Shown: piece by piece, positions 26,207 to 35,496 of the stretch | Layout of the letters: every line of letters starts with the position of its first letter | How positions within the stretch are numbered: the stretch's first letter is position 1 | Assembly (NCBI GenBank): GCA_001421095.1 | Contig: LIIK01000016.1 | Coordinates: 1 to 49,748 of the forward strand | DNA length: 49,748 nucleotides | Origin: Candidatus [Bacteroides] periocalifornicus | GTDB lineage: Bacteria; Bacteroidota; Bacteroidia; Bacteroidales; CAJPTX01 | Direction of reading: 5' to 3' | Program-made: the position numbers and the translations under genes | Notes under the pieces: model-generated | The model's database searches: none | What the model was told of the DNA's origin: nothing | Seen by the model: the letters and a program-made list of their open reading frames with translations, nothing else

Positions 26207-26764
26207 CTAGAACGCCTCACGCTGCAGGTTCTCCGGCGTTATCGGGATCCCCTTCATCTCCAGGCGCTCCGCTGGCGTTCGGGCTGCCGGCAGTGCTATC
26301 CAAAGCACAAGATAGATCCAGAACGTGGCCGAGCCCAGCAGCAGCCCGAGCCCAGAGAGCACCCGCACCAGCACCACATCGAGCCCGGTGTAGTAGGCCA
26401 GCCCGCTGCATACGCCCCCGAGCACCTGATTCCGCGTGTCTCGGTATAGCCGACGACTACGCCCGCCCCAGCTGGCACTCGCCCGACGGGGAGGGGTGTC
26501 TGCATTCCCGTACTCATCGGCCTGCCCCATTATCCGAATCACACGGTTCACCTCTTCCAGGGTAACCACTAGCCCCTTGGCCCCCCGCCACTCCCAGAAG
26601 TAATCGCCTATCCGCGCCTCCACATCGGCCATCACCTCCTCGGCATTCACGCTCCCCCCTACCCTGCCCTGCACCTGCTGTAGGTAGCTATCCAGCGCCG
26701 CCCAAGCATCCTCTTCCAGGGTCAAATTCCGCCCCCCAAGACTTACCTGTACCGCCCGTTTCAT
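26207..26764 (-). CDS. PspC-domain membrane protein (small paralogue)
   Basis: This 185-residue protein has an N-terminal soluble part (KRAVQVSLGGRNLTLEEDAW... to about 90), a PspC domain (about 105-165: YRDTRNQVLGGVCSGLAYYTG, then a membrane helix ending LWIALPA) and the tail AERLEMKGIPITPENLQ, which parallels KMEMKGEPLTFDRLQ in the large paralogue. The likeness of both the N-terminal lead and this tail shows the two PspC genes arose by duplication. The ATG at 26764 has a GGAGG site 7 bases upstream; a frame from 26827 would add an unrelated lead. It is the promoter-proximal gene of the block. Confidence 0.82.
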   Translation of the reverse strand: MKRAVQVSLGGRNLTLEEDAWAALDSYLQQVQGRVGGSVNAEEVMADVEARIGDYFWEWRGAKGLVVTLEEVNRVIRIMGQADEYGNADTPPRRASASWGGRSRRLYRDTRNQVLGGVCSGLAYYTGLDVVLVRVLSGLGLLLGSATFWIYLVLWIALPAARTPAERLEMKGIPITPENLQREAF

Positions 26765-26806
26765 AGCATCGCCTCCTATTAGTTTCCATCCATTAGTTTC
26801 ACAATG

Positions 26807-26814
26807 CAAATATA
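26807..26814 (-). promoter_or_regulatory. Promoter -7 element for the pspC-padR-pspC block
   Basis: The - strand reads TATATTTG, 43 bases upstream of the small pspC start. The sequence TTTGC is repeated just upstream of and within it. No firm PadR operator palindrome could be defined by eye. Confidence 0.55.
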
Positions 26815-27070
26815 AAGCAAATTTCACTACTAAACATCACAAGGTAGTAAAAATATTTTCAAGATTCTCGTAACTCGCTATCTGTTAATGATTCACGATT
26901 CTAAAAAAAACATCCTCGCCGCTCTGCCCTCCCAACCCTCAAATTGGGGCAAAAATGGGCGCATTGCACTGATATTCTGAATAATAAGCAAGAGAAACTG
27001 CTAGCTCTGATCCCCTACCCCTAAAGTAGCTCCCGGGGTGCGCTACGCGCCCACCTCGGGGCTATATGCT

Positions 27071-27181
27071 CCCCACCTCCGCCGTACCATCGCCGTACCT
27101 GGGCCGCTTCATCTTCGGATTTCGCTACGAAATCCGAGGATGCACTAGAGGAGGTACGGCGATGGTACGGCGGAGGTGGGG
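27071..27181. repeat. Perfect 29-bp inverted repeat with nested hairpin
   Basis: The left arm (27071-27099) and right arm (27153-27181) are exact reverse complements. Between them a second palindrome occupies 27110-27142: 15-base arms with one G-T mismatch around a 3-base CTA loop. The arms include TACGGCGATGGTACGG, which also opens the window at 1-16. No coding frame of the transposase type is inside, and no U-run follows. It looks like a dispersed intergenic palindromic element or a MITE-like repeat. Confidence 0.8.
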
Positions 27182-27245
27182 AGTTGGTCTAGTTTTGACC
27201 ATGCAGAATGGCCTTGCTAGCCAGCCCGACTCAAGGCATCAAAAA

Positions 27246-27265
27246 GGGGACTCCGAAGAGTCCCC
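27246..27265 (-). terminator. Intrinsic terminator of the barrel gene
   Basis: GGGGACTC/GAGTCCCC surround a 4-base loop that reads TTCG on the - strand, followed by five T residues. It lies about 35 bases past the stop of the - strand outer-membrane gene. Confidence 0.8.
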
Positions 27266-27299
27266 TATACTGGTTTTCAACGGGTTCTACCCATTTCCG

Positions 27300-29658
27300 C
27301 TAATTGCTCAGCCGGTTGACAGTCTCGCTGTTCATCGAATTGTACATGCCGGCCCTACGCACCGCACCACCGAAATGGTAGGTTATGGCAAACTGGAACG
27401 TTCGGGGCTGGCGCGATGTAGTGGTTATCGTATTGCCATTTCGGGAGATTTCGGTGCTTATGCGGTCGGCTGCCGTCAGGTTCATCACCCCTGCGCTCAG
27501 CCGGAGCCGCCGGTTGAAGAGCCTGCATACCAGCTCTGCCGCTAGCGTGAACCGTCGGGTTCCCTCGGTGTTTGCGTAGCGCTCAGCACCAGATTCAGTA
27601 GCCTCCACCTCGGCAGCCAGGATCTGCGAACGCATGAAGTAGAATGTTGCGGCACCCTCCACAAAATAGCTCCAGCCCCCTACGTATGGTCTGAGCTCTG
27701 GGCGATTCCCTCGGGAACTCAGGTAGTAGACCGCTGGCGAGAGCCTCCCCTCAAGCCAGAATGCAGGATTCCAGGTGTAGCTAGCCTGTAGTATAAAGGC
27801 CTGGGTAGTAGCCGCATTACGCCAAATGGAGGTGGTTACCGAGGTGGCGGGGTCGGTGATGCCAAAGCGGACGATGCTGTTCCCTACGTAGCGGTGCGAG
27901 AAAGAGGCGGTGAGGTTATTATTGTAGGTGTAGGTAAGCGAGGTATTGTACGAAAGCGAGGGGCGGAGCTGAGGGTTACCGACCCACACGGAGTAGGCAT
28001 CGTTATAGTTAGGAGAAAGGGTTTACCGAAACGAAGGAGGGTCGCCCTATGCGGGTAGAGCCGCTCAGGGTGAACACGTGCCTGTCCGCTGGGGCATACC
28101 GCAGGTAGAGGGTGGGGAATAGGTTATTATACGAACGGCTAAACCCATCGTGCCTGTCGCCGCTCTGAACCCCGCGGGTAGTGGTAAACTCATCGCGCAG
28201 CCCGAGCTTCAACGCCAGCTTGCTGTGCAGGAAGACCGTAGCATCGGCATAGAGGGCTGCGACCCCCTCGGTGTAGCGAAACCGATCATGCTGGTCAGGG
28301 AGCGCAGGGCGCGCTAGGTAGTCTGCCGAATCCTGCGTTTGCGTATACACATACGAAGCGCCTACCTCCAGCTTTACCTGCTCGCCCACGGGGCTCTCAA
28401 AATCGACCCGTGCCGAGTAGGTGGGGATTTTCCTATTCAGCCTATTGTCAAAGCGATAGCCGCTAGCCCCCTGCGCGCTGTACTGTCCCCTGTGCTGCAG
28501 GGTGTAAAGGAGGTAATCGGCCTCCAGGCTCAGGGAACGATTCCCTGCAAACGCCTTGGTAAGGTGCAGATTGGCATTGTGCCGAACCACATCGTAGCTC
28601 GCGCTATTGTGCCCGCTGTACTTCCCGGTGCGCCCCGGGGTGGTGAAGGTGGCCTCATCGTCTATCTCCTCATTGGGGATAAACTTGAGGAATGCGTAGT
28701 AGGCGCCCGCAGAGAGGGTTTCGGTAATGTCATAGTCTGCCCCGACCTTGGCATTCAAGTACCGGTTATCCACCCGTTTCTTCTGGTTGGTAGCCCACTC
28801 CTGCCCTGCGAATCGGCGCGTGGTCTCGGTATGGTACTCCCGCCAGCCTAGCCCGCCACTCACCTTGGAGTAGAGGAGGAGCTTGCCCAGCTTGGCCTTT
28901 AGGGTGAGGTAGGGCTCATTCATGTGCGCATAATCCACATAGTGCTGATCTTGCACCGCGCCCCCAAGGTAGTCTGACAGGTGCTTGCGCTCTACGATAT
29001 TGATGACCCCCGCGTTGCCCTCCGCAGAGTACTTGGCGGGCGAGGTCTCCATCACCTCTATCGTTTCCACTTCGGAGGCCTGGAGATTGCGGAGGTAGGC
29101 GGCAAGCTCCGCGCCATTCATCCGTAGCTGGCGTCCGTTCACCAGCACTATCAGTTGCCCCTTCCCCACCATCTCTACACCGCCATCTAGGCTAACCCTT
29201 AGCCCGGGCGTATGGCGTAGCAGGTCTATGGCTGTTCCACCCAGCTTCGCCAGGCTGCGGGCATCGAGTATCACGCGGTCTACGGCACGCGTCACCAGCG
29301 GGCGCTTGGCATTCACCACCACCGCGTCTATCTCCTTGCTCGAGGGCTTAAGGAATACCTGCGGCATGCTCGTATCGCCTGTGATTTCGGCGGGTATATC
29401 CTGCTCCTCGTAGCCTAGGCACTGCACATGGATCGTCTGCCGGCCCCGGGGGATCCGCATGGTGAAGGCGCCTTTCGCGTCGGTAATGGCCCCGGCCTTG
29501 CACACCGTGTCGGCCAGGCTCACGGTGGCGAACTCCACGGGGTAACCGTTGGCGTCGAGCACCGTTCCACGGAGGGTAACGGTGGTAGAATCCTGGGCAA
29601 GCACCCTGCCTGCCAACACCAGGAGCATGGAGAGCGAGATTACAAGAATGTTTTTCAT
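27300..29658 (-). pseudogene. Frameshifted outer-membrane barrel (TonB-type, OMP_b-brl family)
   Basis: Two frames together form one protein of about 785 residues. The upstream part (29658-28009, 549 codons) has a signal peptide (LVLAGRVLAQ), a carboxypeptidase-regulatory-like domain (GTVLDANGYPVEFATVSL), a plug (LRHTPGLRVSLDGGVEMVG, VIDLNGR-like VLVNGRQLRMNG, VETIEVMETSPAKYSAEGN) and the first barrel strands, ending RPSFVSVNPFS then TAA at 28009-28011. Skipping one base (the T at 28011) restores the family's continuation NYNDAYSVWVGNPQLRPS in the second frame, which runs to 27300 and ends the barrel. The family normally has this RPS...NPF...GNPxLRP motif unbroken. It is therefore either a real single-base disruption or a sequencing error; the join is not at a homopolymer. 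An intact protein would be an outer-membrane transporter or adhesin-like barrel of unknown substrate. The gene diverges from the LuxR-type regulator. Confidence 0.78.
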
Positions 29659-29963
29659 ATAAGTTCGGCTTTATACTGTGATATGAGACGTTTGGTTTGG
29701 AAATCGAGGAGGAGGTACTCCTGTAAAATAGGTATCATGTAATTCATTGTAAAACCCAACGTTATCCACAGGACTACCCTAGCAGATTTCAGCTTTTTTT
29801 CGGATTACACACCAAGCTGTAGCGTGTGGCACAGCGCACGAAGCCATACCCGCTAGCAGGAATCGTGCCTCCTACCAGCCATCCTCGAACCTATACCCGC
29901 CACTACGTATTAGCGGGCGTTGCCTATAAGCGCTGCGAAATTACCGCATCGGTTTGGATCGGG

Positions 29964-29983
29964 AATTACCCGAATGGGTAATT
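29964..29983. promoter_or_regulatory. Perfect 8-bp palindrome, operator or terminator-like
   Basis: AATTACCC/GGGTAATT around GAAT is followed by TTT. It could be a weak + strand terminator, but no + strand gene precedes it. An operator in the divergent region is an alternative. Confidence 0.45.
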
Positions 29984-30103
29984 TTTCGGAATTTGGAAGA
30001 AACCTCAAATCGAATTCTATGTAAGGTTCTATTAAATAAATAGTTATACTATATAGAATTATTACGTATTGGAAATGCAATCCGTCTACGCCCACATTTT
30101 TGC

Positions 30104-30111
30104 TACCTTTG
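30104..30111 (+). promoter_or_regulatory. Promoter -7 element for the LuxR-type regulator
   Basis: TACCTTTG lies 23 bases before the ATG at 30135. Confidence 0.75.
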
Positions 30112-30134
30112 CCGCCAGAAAATAGCCGTTTGCA

Positions 30135-30890
30135 ATGCTCGAAAATCTCCTTGCTCCCGCTTTTTTACGCCCAAAAGTCACCGAGGAAGACTATAAAAAG
30201 CTCCCCATGATCCTGCAGGGTGTAGAAGCCGCGGCAAGGCTCTCCTACATGCCGACCTACGTGGTGGACCTCAACACGCAGCGGTTTGTCTACGTTTCAA
30301 AGAACCCGCTGGCGCTTACTGGGGGAAAGCACGATGATTCTGACCTCGGCCCCTGCCAATTCTACGCCGATCACATCCCCGAGGAGTGCCTGGAATTCCT
30401 GATGGAAGTCTCCCAGATTAGCTACCAATTCCTGGCGGCTCAACCCCTTGAGGATCGCTGCCTATTCACCCTATCGTACAATCTAAATCTCCGAGCAACC
30501 AAGGCTGACCAGCCCGCGCTCATCTACCACCAGTGCACGCCTTTGGCTTTAGATAGGGAGGGCAACGTCTGGCTCTCATCCCGCACCTTTGCGCTGCCGC
30601 ATACCGATAAAATCCACGAGGCCTACCTACGGAAAGCGGGCAGCCCGCAACGCTGGTACTACAATCGCCAGCTACGGTGTATAGAACCCTGCGCCCCCCT
30701 AGCCCTAGACGAGAAGGAGGTAACCGTGATTCGGCTCGCCAGCAGAGGGCTCTCCGTAGAGGACACCGCAAGGCTGATGCGCAAATCGGTCGATTCGGTA
30801 AAAAAGTACCGCAACTCGCTCTACGAAAAGCTCGGGGTTAGCAGTATGACCGAGGCCATAGCCTACGCGCAATGCCACCATCTACTATGA
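30135..30890 (+). CDS. LuxR-type regulator with N-terminal PAS-like domain
   Basis: The 251-residue protein has a C-terminal LuxR/GerE helix-turn-helix (about 188-245: LDEKEVTVIRLASRGLSVED, then ARLMRKSVDSVKKYRNSLYEKLGVSSMTEA split by the turn). The N-terminal part (about 35-150) is a PAS-like sensor with PTYVVDLNTQRFVYVSKNPL. No receiver domain or membrane helix is present, so it should be a cytoplasmic one-component regulator. Similar proteins are common in Bacteroidales. Its ligand is unknown. It sits 476 bases from the divergent barrel gene, the most likely target. Confidence 0.82.
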   Translation: MLENLLAPAFLRPKVTEEDYKKLPMILQGVEAAARLSYMPTYVVDLNTQRFVYVSKNPLALTGGKHDDSDLGPCQFYADHIPEECLEFLMEVSQISYQFLAAQPLEDRCLFTLSYNLNLRATKADQPALIYHQCTPLALDREGNVWLSSRTFALPHTDKIHEAYLRKAGSPQRWYYNRQLRCIEPCAPLALDEKEVTVIRLASRGLSVEDTARLMRKSVDSVKKYRNSLYEKLGVSSMTEAIAYAQCHHLL

Positions 30891-30967
30891 TGAGAGAATG
30901 CTGAAAAAGGGCAATGCGCGATGCGGAACGGAGCTGTAAAATGGTACTCGATCTATTGTAATCGATT

Positions 30968-30986
30968 GATTAAAACTATTTTAATC
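30968..30986. repeat. Perfect AT-rich hairpin after the regulator
   Basis: GATTAAAA (30968-30975) and TTTTAATC (30979-30986) flank a 3-base loop about 80 bases after the regulator stop. It may act as a weak terminator. It includes part of the AATCGATTGATTAAAA sequence shared with 15.1 kb and 41.7 kb. Confidence 0.5.
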
Positions 30987-31055
30987 GTAATAATGGGCAA
31001 AGCATTCATCTACAAATAAAACACACATCCCTAGTTTGGGTTTGGGGCTCACAAT

Positions 31056-31104
31056 GCAGAGAAGGGGTGATGCGTCTTTTCCGGCGCATCACCCCTTCTT
31101 CTGC
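31056..31104 (-). terminator. Long terminator hairpin of the T9SS cargo operon
   Basis: A perfect 14-bp stem (31061-31074 with 31085-31098, GAAGGGGTGATGCG) is extended by GCAGA/TCTGC with one bulged base. It lies about 55 bases beyond the stop of the - strand gene and between convergent transcripts. There is no long U-run, but its strength and place favour a terminator or transcript-end protector. Confidence 0.7.
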
Positions 31105-31159
31105 ACTCTACTGCCGCGCTAGGCGCGGGTATATTGCCCCGTATTCTCCTCTGGCACGC

Positions 31160-34100
31160 CTACTCCTTATTAAACCGCAGGATGAGGGTCTGCCCGTCGT
31201 CCATCTGAAGCCTGAGCAGGTAGATGCCTGAGGGCAGCGAGTGCACAGGGATTCTGCACTCTGCGCCTCCTCCGCACCTCCCCGTGAGGTGTACCGTTCC
31301 ACTGATGCCCACTACGCTATAGGCCCTCAGGGCTTCGGCATGGGTAATCACTGCGGTCTCGGCTACCAGGTTGGTTAGCAATTTTGGGGGCCGGACATCC
31401 GCCACAGGATTCACTACCCCAGTGGCCCGGAAGTCGGCCTTCACCCTCACGTTGCCCTCTACGGTATACTCCCCAGCCGTTTCCGTGGCCTTCAGCCCCT
31501 CTATGCGCAGGCTGTTGGGTACCAGCTCAAACCCCTCGGATGCCTGCAGCTTGAGGGTTAGGGTGTCGCCATCGAGCACCGTGTCGTTCGGCTGGAGGGC
31601 CTGCTGGAGGTGGTGGCGCGAGAGGATGATCTTTCCGCCACCCCGAATCGCCAGCTCCTTTACTCTGTAGGCTATGCGGGCGAAGATGACGGACACCGCC
31701 ACGGGCTGGCTGAGGGTGAACAGCCCTCCGTTTGGGAATCCCAGATTCTGGCCCACCTGGAGCTGCTCTACCTGGAAGTGGGGGGCAGGGGAGGCCAATA
31801 CACTTACCAAAGTCCCCTCGAGAAGATTGAGTTCATCTTCTGCCTTCCCAAGCTCTGTGGAGGTTTTAGGAAGGCCTGGCTCCGTATAGGTTACAACTAG
31901 TTTTCCAGGCCCCTGCCTCTTAATCGAGAGCGGATTGCGCGGTATCAACGCAATATTGACCTGCACGGTGGTGGAGGCGACTAGTGTGAACTTGTATTCA
32001 TTCGGATTATCAGCTTGTAGCAAGGCGTAACTAGGCTCCACGCTCTTTAACCGATAGTCTCCCTCGGGTACTGCCACGCTTAATGTTACCTCCACTCCTA
32101 GTGGCAACAATACTGTTTGGTCTGCGCCATCTACTCTAACCTGCTTGCTCTCTTTTGCCAAAACCCAACCCACCGTATAGAAGCCCACAGGCGTCCCCTT
32201 CAGCAGCACTGGTACTACCGAAACGGTGGGTGTTGATACGATCACGTTACCCATCACCCTGTATTCGTTCTCTTTGCCAGTGGGTTTTGCCCCCTCTACC
32301 ACAATGGATGTAACGAGCTGCTCGTCGGGCAGGCTATTATCCACGAGGATGGTAATAGTATCAGCAAAATGCAGGACTGTAGAATTATCAATAGTATCAT
32401 TGCCCCGACGGACAAGTACGGATACACCAAGTTTTTCCTTGACGGTAAGCAGATAATTCTGCCGTTTGAACCATACGGCTAGCTCAGCCTTCTGGGTCGC
32501 CCGCAGTCGAAATACTCCTTGCCCCTCGTCTACCAGACCTGTTGCGCTAACGCCAGGCTGGGCAAGCGTTGGCTGCGCACTGGTATAGGCCGCATAACCT
32601 GAATCGGGCAACGCCTTTGCCAAAAGCCGCCCATTCCAATCTACCTCCACTTTCGGACCCTGAAGGATATGAGCCGTGTCCTCCACCGCTTCATTATACA
32701 CCAGAAGCTTCCCCTTCCCGTGCTCCTTAAAGGTAAGGGGAACACGCTTGGCTACAAAGGAGTTGACCGTAACTTCCGCATCTTCCTGAATCTTGTATGT
32801 GAACGGCCACACCGCATTGTCAGTACCGTACTTTTCGGGTACTTCCACTGCGCCAGAACAGCTTATACTGGGATAGCTACCCGCCTTGCCCTTCACCACC
32901 ACGGTGAACTGTGTACCTACCAGTAGCTTATCGCCTGGATTTACAGTCTTTCCCTTCACTTCTACGGTTAGCGAATACTCATTACCTTCGGCATCATGGG
33001 CAGTTGTGGGATATTTCAGGCTCTTCCACTTACTCTCATCCTTGGCTATTTCGGACTCAACCTTTACTTCAGCAGCCCCGGCATCCACAGAATAGACATG
33101 CATCTCACTCCAACCTTTCTTTTGCGGATGGCTAGTATCCACGGGGACAACTCGCTTTTCTGTAGCTCCTGTTACTGTAAGAGAGCTTAGCCTATAGCCA
33201 TCTGGAAGTCCCGTTCGGTATATCGTGAGCGTATCGCCCTGGGGTATCTCTGCTATCTTTTGGCGTAGGTAGTCATCCCAGTAATCGGAGAATATCTCAA
33301 GATTCTGAAAATCGCCCAAATCGTAAGTATAGGCAATCTTTGCCCATAGTCTAGCATCGCGTGTGTAGGTAACCTTTACCTCCACATCTCCGTTCACCGT
33401 ATAGGTATTCTGCTTACCCTGCACTGGGGTCGCACCCGTAACATCGACTCGATAGGCAAAACCTAGAACCTTAACCTGTACGGTTATCTCATCGCCAACC
33501 TCAAGTGCTGTTGAGCCAGAATGAATTTGCTTACCATTCTGTAGCACGGTGATCTTTGCTCCTGGAGCTTTACCCACTACCGTCACAGTAAGCCGATGCT
33601 GGGGACGCACAAAGGTTAGGAATTGATCCACACAGTCAAAGCCACCGTAGCCTTGATTAGCAGGCGTTGCAAATGGTTTTCCCATGCTCTCCACGTCCCC
33701 CGTGGACACGCCGCCCCCTCCCGTCTGGTTGGCAAAGCCCAATAACTTTCCGTTTCGGCTAGGCACCGGGCCAGCCACTGGCACTTGCAGGTAGCTTTTA
33801 GAGAAGAGCGCAGGCAAAAATGCAATGAATTCTCCCGCGGTGCTATGGCAGGCTAGTCCTATAGCCCAGTCTGATTCACTATCGCACAAATCCACTTCCA
33901 CCCTAGTCCCCTCGAAGTTAATGAAGGAACGGGCAGGGTCTGGTGTGTTCCCAAAAGATTGCCCGGCATACACCAGCATAGTGTAGACCTTACCGTCAAC
34001 CACAGCAAGCCCCTGCCCGTGGGCATAGCCCGCTACCATACTAGTTCCACGGAGTAGATGCCCATCGGCAGCATCTAGCACGCCCCAGTAGGCCGCCGCC

Positions 34101-35299
34101 TCAATATCCTTCTCGTCAGGGTCTGTCCAGTGGCTACTCCCCCAGCTAACCTCTGTGCCGTAGGTTCCTACCACGTATACCTCAGAGCCCACCTCTGCCA
34201 TTCCGCTAGCCTCGCAATCGCCAGGCAAACGGGTCGCCCACACGGGTGCAGTTAGATCGTAGTCGAGCTTCAATAGCAAGCGTACTACGCAGGATTCTGC
34301 CAACTCTACCTCGTGCCCAAAGAGTTTCACCCTATAGGTGTTGATACCATCGCCAACTAGGGATACCGACACGTATACCGCATCGTGCGCAACGATGATA
34401 CGATGGACACTCTCCTCTCGCTGCGCATTGGGCGACTCAACCACCCAAGTCTTTTGCACTATAGCATCCTTATAGCGAACCACCAATAGCTCTGGGAGGA
34501 GATTGCTAGTATGTACAGTGTGTGTAAAGAGCTTAGACGCTTCGCCCAACTCTATAGTACTGCAGGTGTAGTAGGCCGCTAACGTTACCTCTCCGTTTTT
34601 CACCACCATGTCGCCGAGCGAGAACCACATCCTAGGACTAGAGCCTACTACAGCCTTACGTCTTGCCAATTCCCATGGTTCTCCAAGCTCTCCATTCTCC
34701 CCAATCTCTACAGCATAGACGTAGATTGGCCTTTGGAAGGCCGCTGCGCTAGGTGCAATGGCAAAGTTCTGGTTTACCGCCCGGACATCACCCTGGCTAC
34801 TCTTTAAGATAAATAGCGTATGATCAGCTGCTTCTCGCTGCTTACGCCAAGTAGGCCGCACCGTAAACACTACGTAGCTCTTTTCGCCCTCTGCCGCAGC
34901 CTTTATATCGACCACCTCCCCATCAATGGTAGATATGCTCCACTTCACCTGCCCGTCGGGAGCTATACGCGCAAGGTAACCATTCCGATTCACAGCATCC
35001 GTGATCGGTTCCTCGGGTTTATAGACCTCCTCGGGATAACCTGGCAACTCTACATCAAAAAGCTTGAGATTGAACTCTACTTTAGCTCCCTCCCAGATTC
35101 CAAAGGCTAGATAATCTGTCTCACCTATAGGTACTAGCCCCTCTTGTTTATCCCTATTCGGGCAACGTATACCGCCCACAGAGGATGCGCGTACCCCCAT
35201 GGTAGAGAGTGCCGTATCCCAAGGCTTTTGAGCCAACGTGCCAATGCTTGTTGCTAAGAGCAACAGCACCGTACTTGCTAGTAAAAATATTCTTTTCAT
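31160..35299 (-). CDS. Large T9SS-secreted surface protein with beta-rich repeats
   Basis: The 1379-residue protein has a signal peptide (LLLLATSIGTLAQ) and a C-terminal type IX sorting domain (last ~75 residues: LRAYSVVGISGTVHLTG..., IPVHSLPSGIYLLRLQM, ending LRFNKE). Between them, residues about 25-560 look like a propeller-type region (repeated strands such as GSEVYVVGTYGTEVSW and DGKVYTMLVYAGQ). Residues about 565-1300 hold around eight diverged units of 80-95 residues. The clearest end in patterns such as NTYTVNGDVEVKVTY, NEYRVMGNVIVS and GEYTVEGNVRVKADF, like divergent InlB B-repeats. It should be exported through the outer membrane and bound to, or released from, the cell surface. Function is unknown; adhesion or ligand capture for the neighbouring TonB system is possible. 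It lies 197 bases after the DUF6850 gene. Confidence 0.75.
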   Translation of the reverse strand: MKRIFLLASTVLLLLATSIGTLAQKPWDTALSTMGVRASSVGGIRCPNRDKQEGLVPIGETDYLAFGIWEGAKVEFNLKLFDVELPGYPEEVYKPEEPITDAVNRNGYLARIAPDGQVKWSISTIDGEVVDIKAAAEGEKSYVVFTVRPTWRKQREAADHTLFILKSSQGDVRAVNQNFAIAPSAAAFQRPIYVYAVEIGENGELGEPWELARRKAVVGSSPRMWFSLGDMVVKNGEVTLAAYYTCSTIELGEASKLFTHTVHTSNLLPELLVVRYKDAIVQKTWVVESPNAQREESVHRIIVAHDAVYVSVSLVGDGINTYRVKLFGHEVELAESCVVRLLLKLDYDLTAPVWATRLPGDCEASGMAEVGSEVYVVGTYGTEVSWGSSHWTDPDEKDIEAAAYWGVLDAADGHLLRGTSMVAGYAHGQGLAVVDGKVYTMLVYAGQSFGNTPDPARSFINFEGTRVEVDLCDSESDWAIGLACHSTAGEFIAFLPALFSKSYLQVPVAGPVPSRNGKLLGFANQTGGGGVSTGDVESMGKPFATPANQGYGGFDCVDQFLTFVRPQHRLTVTVVGKAPGAKITVLQNGKQIHSGSTALEVGDEITVQVKVLGFAYRVDVTGATPVQGKQNTYTVNGDVEVKVTYTRDARLWAKIAYTYDLGDFQNLEIFSDYWDDYLRQKIAEIPQGDTLTIYRTGLPDGYRLSSLTVTGATEKRVVPVDTSHPQKKGWSEMHVYSVDAGAAEVKVESEIAKDESKWKSLKYPTTAHDAEGNEYSLTVEVKGKTVNPGDKLLVGTQFTVVVKGKAGSYPSISCSGAVEVPEKYGTDNAVWPFTYKIQEDAEVTVNSFVAKRVPLTFKEHGKGKLLVYNEAVEDTAHILQGPKVEVDWNGRLLAKALPDSGYAAYTSAQPTLAQPGVSATGLVDEGQGVFRLRATQKAELAVWFKRQNYLLTVKEKLGVSVLVRRGNDTIDNSTVLHFADTITILVDNSLPDEQLVTSIVVEGAKPTGKENEYRVMGNVIVSTPTVSVVPVLLKGTPVGFYTVGWVLAKESKQVRVDGADQTVLLPLGVEVTLSVAVPEGDYRLKSVEPSYALLQADNPNEYKFTLVASTTVQVNIALIPRNPLSIKRQGPGKLVVTYTEPGLPKTSTELGKAEDELNLLEGTLVSVLASPAPHFQVEQLQVGQNLGFPNGGLFTLSQPVAVSVIFARIAYRVKELAIRGGGKIILSRHHLQQALQPNDTVLDGDTLTLKLQASEGFELVPNSLRIEGLKATETAGEYTVEGNVRVKADFRATGVVNPVADVRPPKLLTNLVAETAVITHAEALRAYSVVGISGTVHLTGRCGGGAECRIPVHSLPSGIYLLRLQMDDGQTLILRFNKE

Positions 35300-35496
35300 G
35301 ACTCCTGAATTAAGAAACTAGTTGAAACAAAACCGACAGGCATAGCGAGGAGTGCAACCATGCGTTCTGACAAGTCCTACACGGTATTTTTCTTTTTAAC
35401 ATGATAAGTGTGGTTTCAAAAAAAATCTGAACCTGTAGATTTACTGATTTTCGTATAGAAATGGATTATCCTTTACCCCTACCTCTCCATTGGGTT

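Larger units (their letters stand above)
26765..27299. other. Intergenic region with stacked palindromes
   Basis: There is no gene in these 535 bases apart from the pspC promoter. The region contains an A-rich stretch, an imperfect GC hairpin at about 27034-27063, the large inverted repeat at 27071-27181 and the terminator at 27246-27265. An open frame from 27066 merely runs through the palindrome and antisense to the barrel gene. Confidence 0.55.
29659..30134. other. Divergent intergenic region, barrel gene and LuxR-type regulator
   Basis: No gene is visible in these 476 bases. The right half is AT-rich. Features: an inverted repeat at about 29898-29920 (CCCGC/GCGGG flanks), the hairpin at 29964-29983, an AATTCTAT/ATAGAATT pair near 30013-30060, and the regulator promoter. 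A regulator next to a divergent target usually controls it, so operators are expected here. Confidence 0.5.

Noticed and set aside
27066..27545. A 159-codon + strand frame starting in the inverted repeat
   Set aside because: It runs through the palindrome, the terminator and then antisense to the barrel gene; the protein has no recognisable features.
27989..28020. Programmed ribosomal frameshift in the barrel gene
   Set aside because: There is no slippery heptamer or downstream pseudoknot evident, and such barrels are not known to use frameshifting; a mutation or error is simpler.
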